16,334 nt of DNA. It comes from Coemansia sp. RSA 922 (lineage: Eukaryota > Kickxellomycota > Kickxellomycetes > Kickxellales > Kickxellaceae). The notes under the pieces are model-generated. The model saw only the letters and a program-made list of their open reading frames with translations, was not told where the DNA came from and searched no databases. The translations under genes were made by a program, and so were the position numbers. Location: NCBI GenBank assembly GCA_027577415.1, contig JANBQS010000233.1, positions 8,918 through 25,251 of the forward strand, given 5' to 3'. Shown in pieces: positions 13,366 to 16,334 of the stretch (position 1 is the stretch's first letter; each line of letters begins with the position of its first letter).

Positions 13366-16334
13366 ATGCTACCAGCAACTACAGCCGCCACTCGCGACAC
13401 TGGCGGTGATTCCACACCAGATGAGGACCAGGGCGTCATTCGCTGCATCTGCAACATTGACGACGACGATGGGTTCACAATTCAGTGCGAAAACTGCCTT
13501 GTGTGGCAGCACGCGGTTTGCGTTAACGTGGACCAGGACAACGTTCCTGACGAGTACCTCTGCGAAAAGTGCAATCCACGCAAGCTTGACTTAAAGGTAA
13601 GTCTACAAATCCTAATTCAGCTTCGCCTTGACTAATTTTAGGCAGCTATAAAAAAAAGGTCGCCACGCGTGTTACCACATGGAACGCCATCGCAGCCAGC
13701 ATGTTTTTTCGAGATAATATTTGCAGTGCGGAGAGTAAAGGTCACAAAGTCAGTACCCCCGTATGCAAGGCTTTATGAGTTGCTAACTTTTTTTATCCCT
13801 TGGCTGATGTGTCCACTAAAGTTGCATATGTAGAGAGCGGTCGACTACCAAAAGCGACGACTAGAGTCTGAGACTAAAAGCGTAAAGGACTCGCGGAAAC
13901 GCGCAAAGCACGTAGGTGGCAAGGTCAAGCGAACGGACGACGCCAACGAGCGCCGAAAGCGTGTCCCAGACTCGAAGGTACCACGCGCGAAGCCTCTCAA
14001 ACCTGCAACCAGCAGGGAGTCATCTAGCCCCGCGTCTGTGGCCACTGGCGACAGGGGTCGTGAAACGCCAGTTATCCCAGACAATAGCTACACCACCATC
14101 GAGCGAAACGTCCTTGGAGCAGACGTGCAAGTTTTGTTTCAAAGCGTGCTGAGTCAGCTGGCTGCACAAAGCGGAGCCGTTGATGCACTAATGCAGGCCG
14201 CAACACCTACGACTGATCTTGCAAGGCAGTCTACTGGCGAGATATCGTGCAGTCGAAATCATTCTGCCGACGCGGATATGATGACTAAGACAGAGGCTAA
14301 CGACAAGGCGCCTGGTGGGCCGACGCTGGCATCTGAGACGAACGCACAAGGCCCAGCACCGATTGTGGCTTTAAAGAGCGAGTCAGGTTTGCCTGCTATG
14401 GTTGGGATGACCTCAGACGAGATTTTGCAGGAGGTGCCTGTATACAGGGGATTTGCCAGTCGAGACCGTGGTCAGATCGGACTGTTTGCACGAGAGCCTA
14501 TTGCAACAGGCCGGTACATATGCGAATACCGCGGGCAAGTTGTGCTAAAGGCGGCGTACAAGGAGGACCCCAAGAACTACTATGAGCTCCTGCGCACAAC
14601 GCGACCGCACTCGCACTTTTACCCTGACATTGACCTGTGTGTGGACGCGCGGCGACAGGGCTCCGAGGCTCGGTTCGTCCGGCGAAGCTGCGAGGCCAAT
14701 ATGGGACTCAAGAGCATATACGTTCCAGGCAGCGGCGACAGTCTAATCCACCTGGGGCTATTCACTACGCGAGGCGTACAGGCAGACGAGGAGTTGACAG
14801 TGGGGTGGGAGTGGGACGACGGCGAGCTTCCGGCGGTGGCACGCATGTCAGCCAGCGACGCAGAGGACTACTTGGGCCGACCTGAGGGCCGGCGCATGAG
14901 TAAGGTCTGGCGACAGGCATTTGCTGGGATCACTTGTGCGTGTGGCGACTTGCAGTGCAACGTGCGGCGATTGTTTGCCATGCTGGGGGTTGAGGAAACG
15001 GTCTCTCGGCCCGACTCTGGCGCAACCATAAGGCGGCGTCCCAGTCGGCCACACAAAATTGACACCAGTGGCGATCTGGTAGACGCCGATCTGTCCTCGC
15101 CAACGGCACAGTGTGTCAGATCGCCAGACAGCGCCAGGGCTGCGTTGGGCATTCACTCGCGGAAGGGCAGTGTGGCCGATCTGGGCGGCAGTCCCGAGAG
15201 CCCGCTTGCGAACCGTGGCAGTAGTTATAATGGAGGCGCTAACGGCGACGCGCGCAGCATGCTGTCGGTGCTTTCTGTCCAGCGAGCAAGCAGCAGCAAC
15301 GACTGCAGTGCTGGGCGCAAAAACAGCGTGGATGTGATGCACGGCAATGTCCATCAACAACAGCGATCTGGCAGGTGTGAGGATGGCAGTAGCGACGACG
15401 ATGACGACGAGTCTGGAGGACAGCACAGGTCGGCCAACGGCAATGCTTTAGCGATGGAGCGCGTGCCTAGCAGAAACAGCAGTTCCAGGTCGCGGTCACG
15501 GCCACGCAAGCGCAAGTCTAGTGTCCACGCCAGTGATGTCATGGGCGATAAGAGTGGTCGACCAGGCAGTCCCATGTCTGGCGTCGACAGCAACAAAAGG
15601 CAGCGATCTACCAGCGGATCTCCAGCACCACGAAAGGTATCGTCACCCGGATGCAGCCTGCCACTGAAAAAGCTGTGGGTGAGCCAATATCTTGAAAGGG
15701 CCGAGGTGCTTGGCGGCAGCCAAAGTGTGCTTGTCTCTCCCGTGGCCGATCTGGGCGTGTGCAGCATTCCAAAGCGCGCCAATACCCTGCCATCCTCCTC
15801 CGAATCAGTCTGTATTAAGCTCGAGCGAGAGGCCGAAGCCCTTGTGAGTGACCATGACGTGGAGATGAGCGAAGAAAAGCCCAGCGGGCGTGAAACCAGT
15901 GAGCCGCTAGTGATTGCACGCCAACCGCCACCGCTGCTTAATGGCGAACATGCTAGCGAGGTGGCTGCACCAGCTCTGGCGGCTGTTAAGGAGCTGGCTT
16001 TCGAAGACAACGTAGCCGGGGATGACCAAGCAGTTGTAAAGTCACTGCCAACAGACGCTGATGCGCCGACGCCGACACCAACCGACGCCGCCACGTTGCT
16101 GGAAGCGCCGCTTTCGGGCGGTACGACTATTGACGCGTCTAGTAGCGGGCTTGCGACCGAGGAATCCAGTCACACTCAAGCTGAGCCCCCCGCAGCTGCT
16201 GGCGGCACGGCAGAGCCTGTCGCTGACGAGATCAAGGGGGACGTGGCAGCAGCAGCGGCACCAGCTCCAAAGGCGGCGCCAGTGAAAAAGCAACGTCTTT
16301 CGCTGGAGGAGTACAACAAGCGGCGACGCGGGAA
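13366..16334 (+). CDS. set3: Set3/MLL5-type PHD-SET chromatin protein, 3'-partial
   Basis: Exon 1 is 13366-13596 (77 codons), the intron 13597-13833, and exon 2 runs from 13834 off the window end (833 codons and two bases, no stop). The PHD finger is complete: Cys27, Cys29, Cys41, Cys44, His49, Cys52, Cys66, Cys69, with Trp47 in the likely H3K4me3-binding cage. After splicing, LDLK|RAVDYQKRRLESE reproduces the basic helix that follows this PHD in the family. The SET domain spans about 278-404 (GLFAREPIATGRYICEYRG; ARFVRRSCEAN at 356-366; ELTVGWEWD). RRSC replaces the catalytic NHSC and the activating tyrosines are gone, as in Set3/MLL5/UpSET, which read chromatin and recruit deacetylases rather than methylate. 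A long Ser-rich acidic region follows. VKKQRLSLEEYNKRR near the end resembles the KKKVSLxEYxxR motif of MLL5-type proteins. Confidence 0.9.
13597..13833 (+). other. Intron of set3 (237 nt)
   Basis: Donor GTAAGT at 13597-13602, branch-site candidates TGCTAAC (13781-13787) and CCACTAAAG (13813-13821), acceptor TATGTAG ending at 13833; phase 0. The join gives an uninterrupted family match (PRKLDLK then RAVDYQKRR). A shorter acceptor, TTTTAG at 13641, would retain sequence with no family match that ends in a TAG stop at 13831-13833. Confidence 0.88.

Noticed and set aside
13597..13641. Short 45-nt intron in set3 ending at TTTTAG
   Set aside because: Splicing there adds about 63 residues with no family match before a stop at 13831-13833, whereas the 237-nt intron gives an exact family junction.
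14848..16094. Minus-strand ORFs of 192 and 246 codons opposite set3
   Set aside because: Shadows of the GC-rich, Ser-rich Set3 coding frame; low-complexity translations without motifs.

Overview
The window reads as nuclear DNA of a fungus. The genes are protein-coding, eukaryotic and mostly single-exon, with AATAAA-type 3' signals. Two introns carry GTAAGT donors, and each contains a TACTAAC- or TGCTAAC-like branch site. The gene set includes NBS1, a Set3-type PHD-SET protein, a bHLH factor, a Kelch membrane protein and an EMAP-II tRNA-binding protein. Compact spacing and few introns would suit an early-diverging lineage such as Kickxellomycotina, but that placement is a guess from style, not from a search.

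Layout. 3-1049 (+) is the 3' part of a Pro/Val/Tyr/Thr heptad-repeat protein, probably cell-surface. 1050-2775 is an AT-rich, gene-free stretch that holds a diverged inverted repeat of about 95 bp at 1177-1268 and 2361-2452, perhaps the ends of a relict transposon. 2776-5361 (+) is a secreted or membrane Kelch protein: signal peptide, propeller, one transmembrane helix and a long Ser-rich tail. 5441-6292 (+) is a small protein with an EMAP-II/Arc1-type tRNA-binding domain behind a presequence-like N-terminus. 6338-8218 (-) is NBS1 (FHA, tandem BRCT, MRE11-binding motif), convergent with the previous gene at only 45 bp. 8711-9772 (+) is a membrane-associated short-chain dehydrogenase/reductase. 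9914-11976 (-) is a class B bHLH transcription factor whose first exon is tiny and separate. 11977-13365 is a divergent promoter region with two CACGTG E-boxes and a pair of ACGCGT boxes. 13366-16334 (+, runs off the end) is a Set3/MLL5-type PHD-SET chromatin protein with one intron.

How the genes relate. There is no operon or obvious pathway cluster; this looks like ordinary gene-dense fungal chromosome. The most useful points are the two spliced gene models (a new first exon for the bHLH gene; a 237-nt intron joining the PHD to the rest of Set3), a thrice-repeated basic-FW motif in NBS1 together with an apparently missing Tel1/ATM-binding tail, a stand-alone EMAP-II domain that may be mitochondrial, and the inverted-repeat pair. 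I found no convincing wholly new system.
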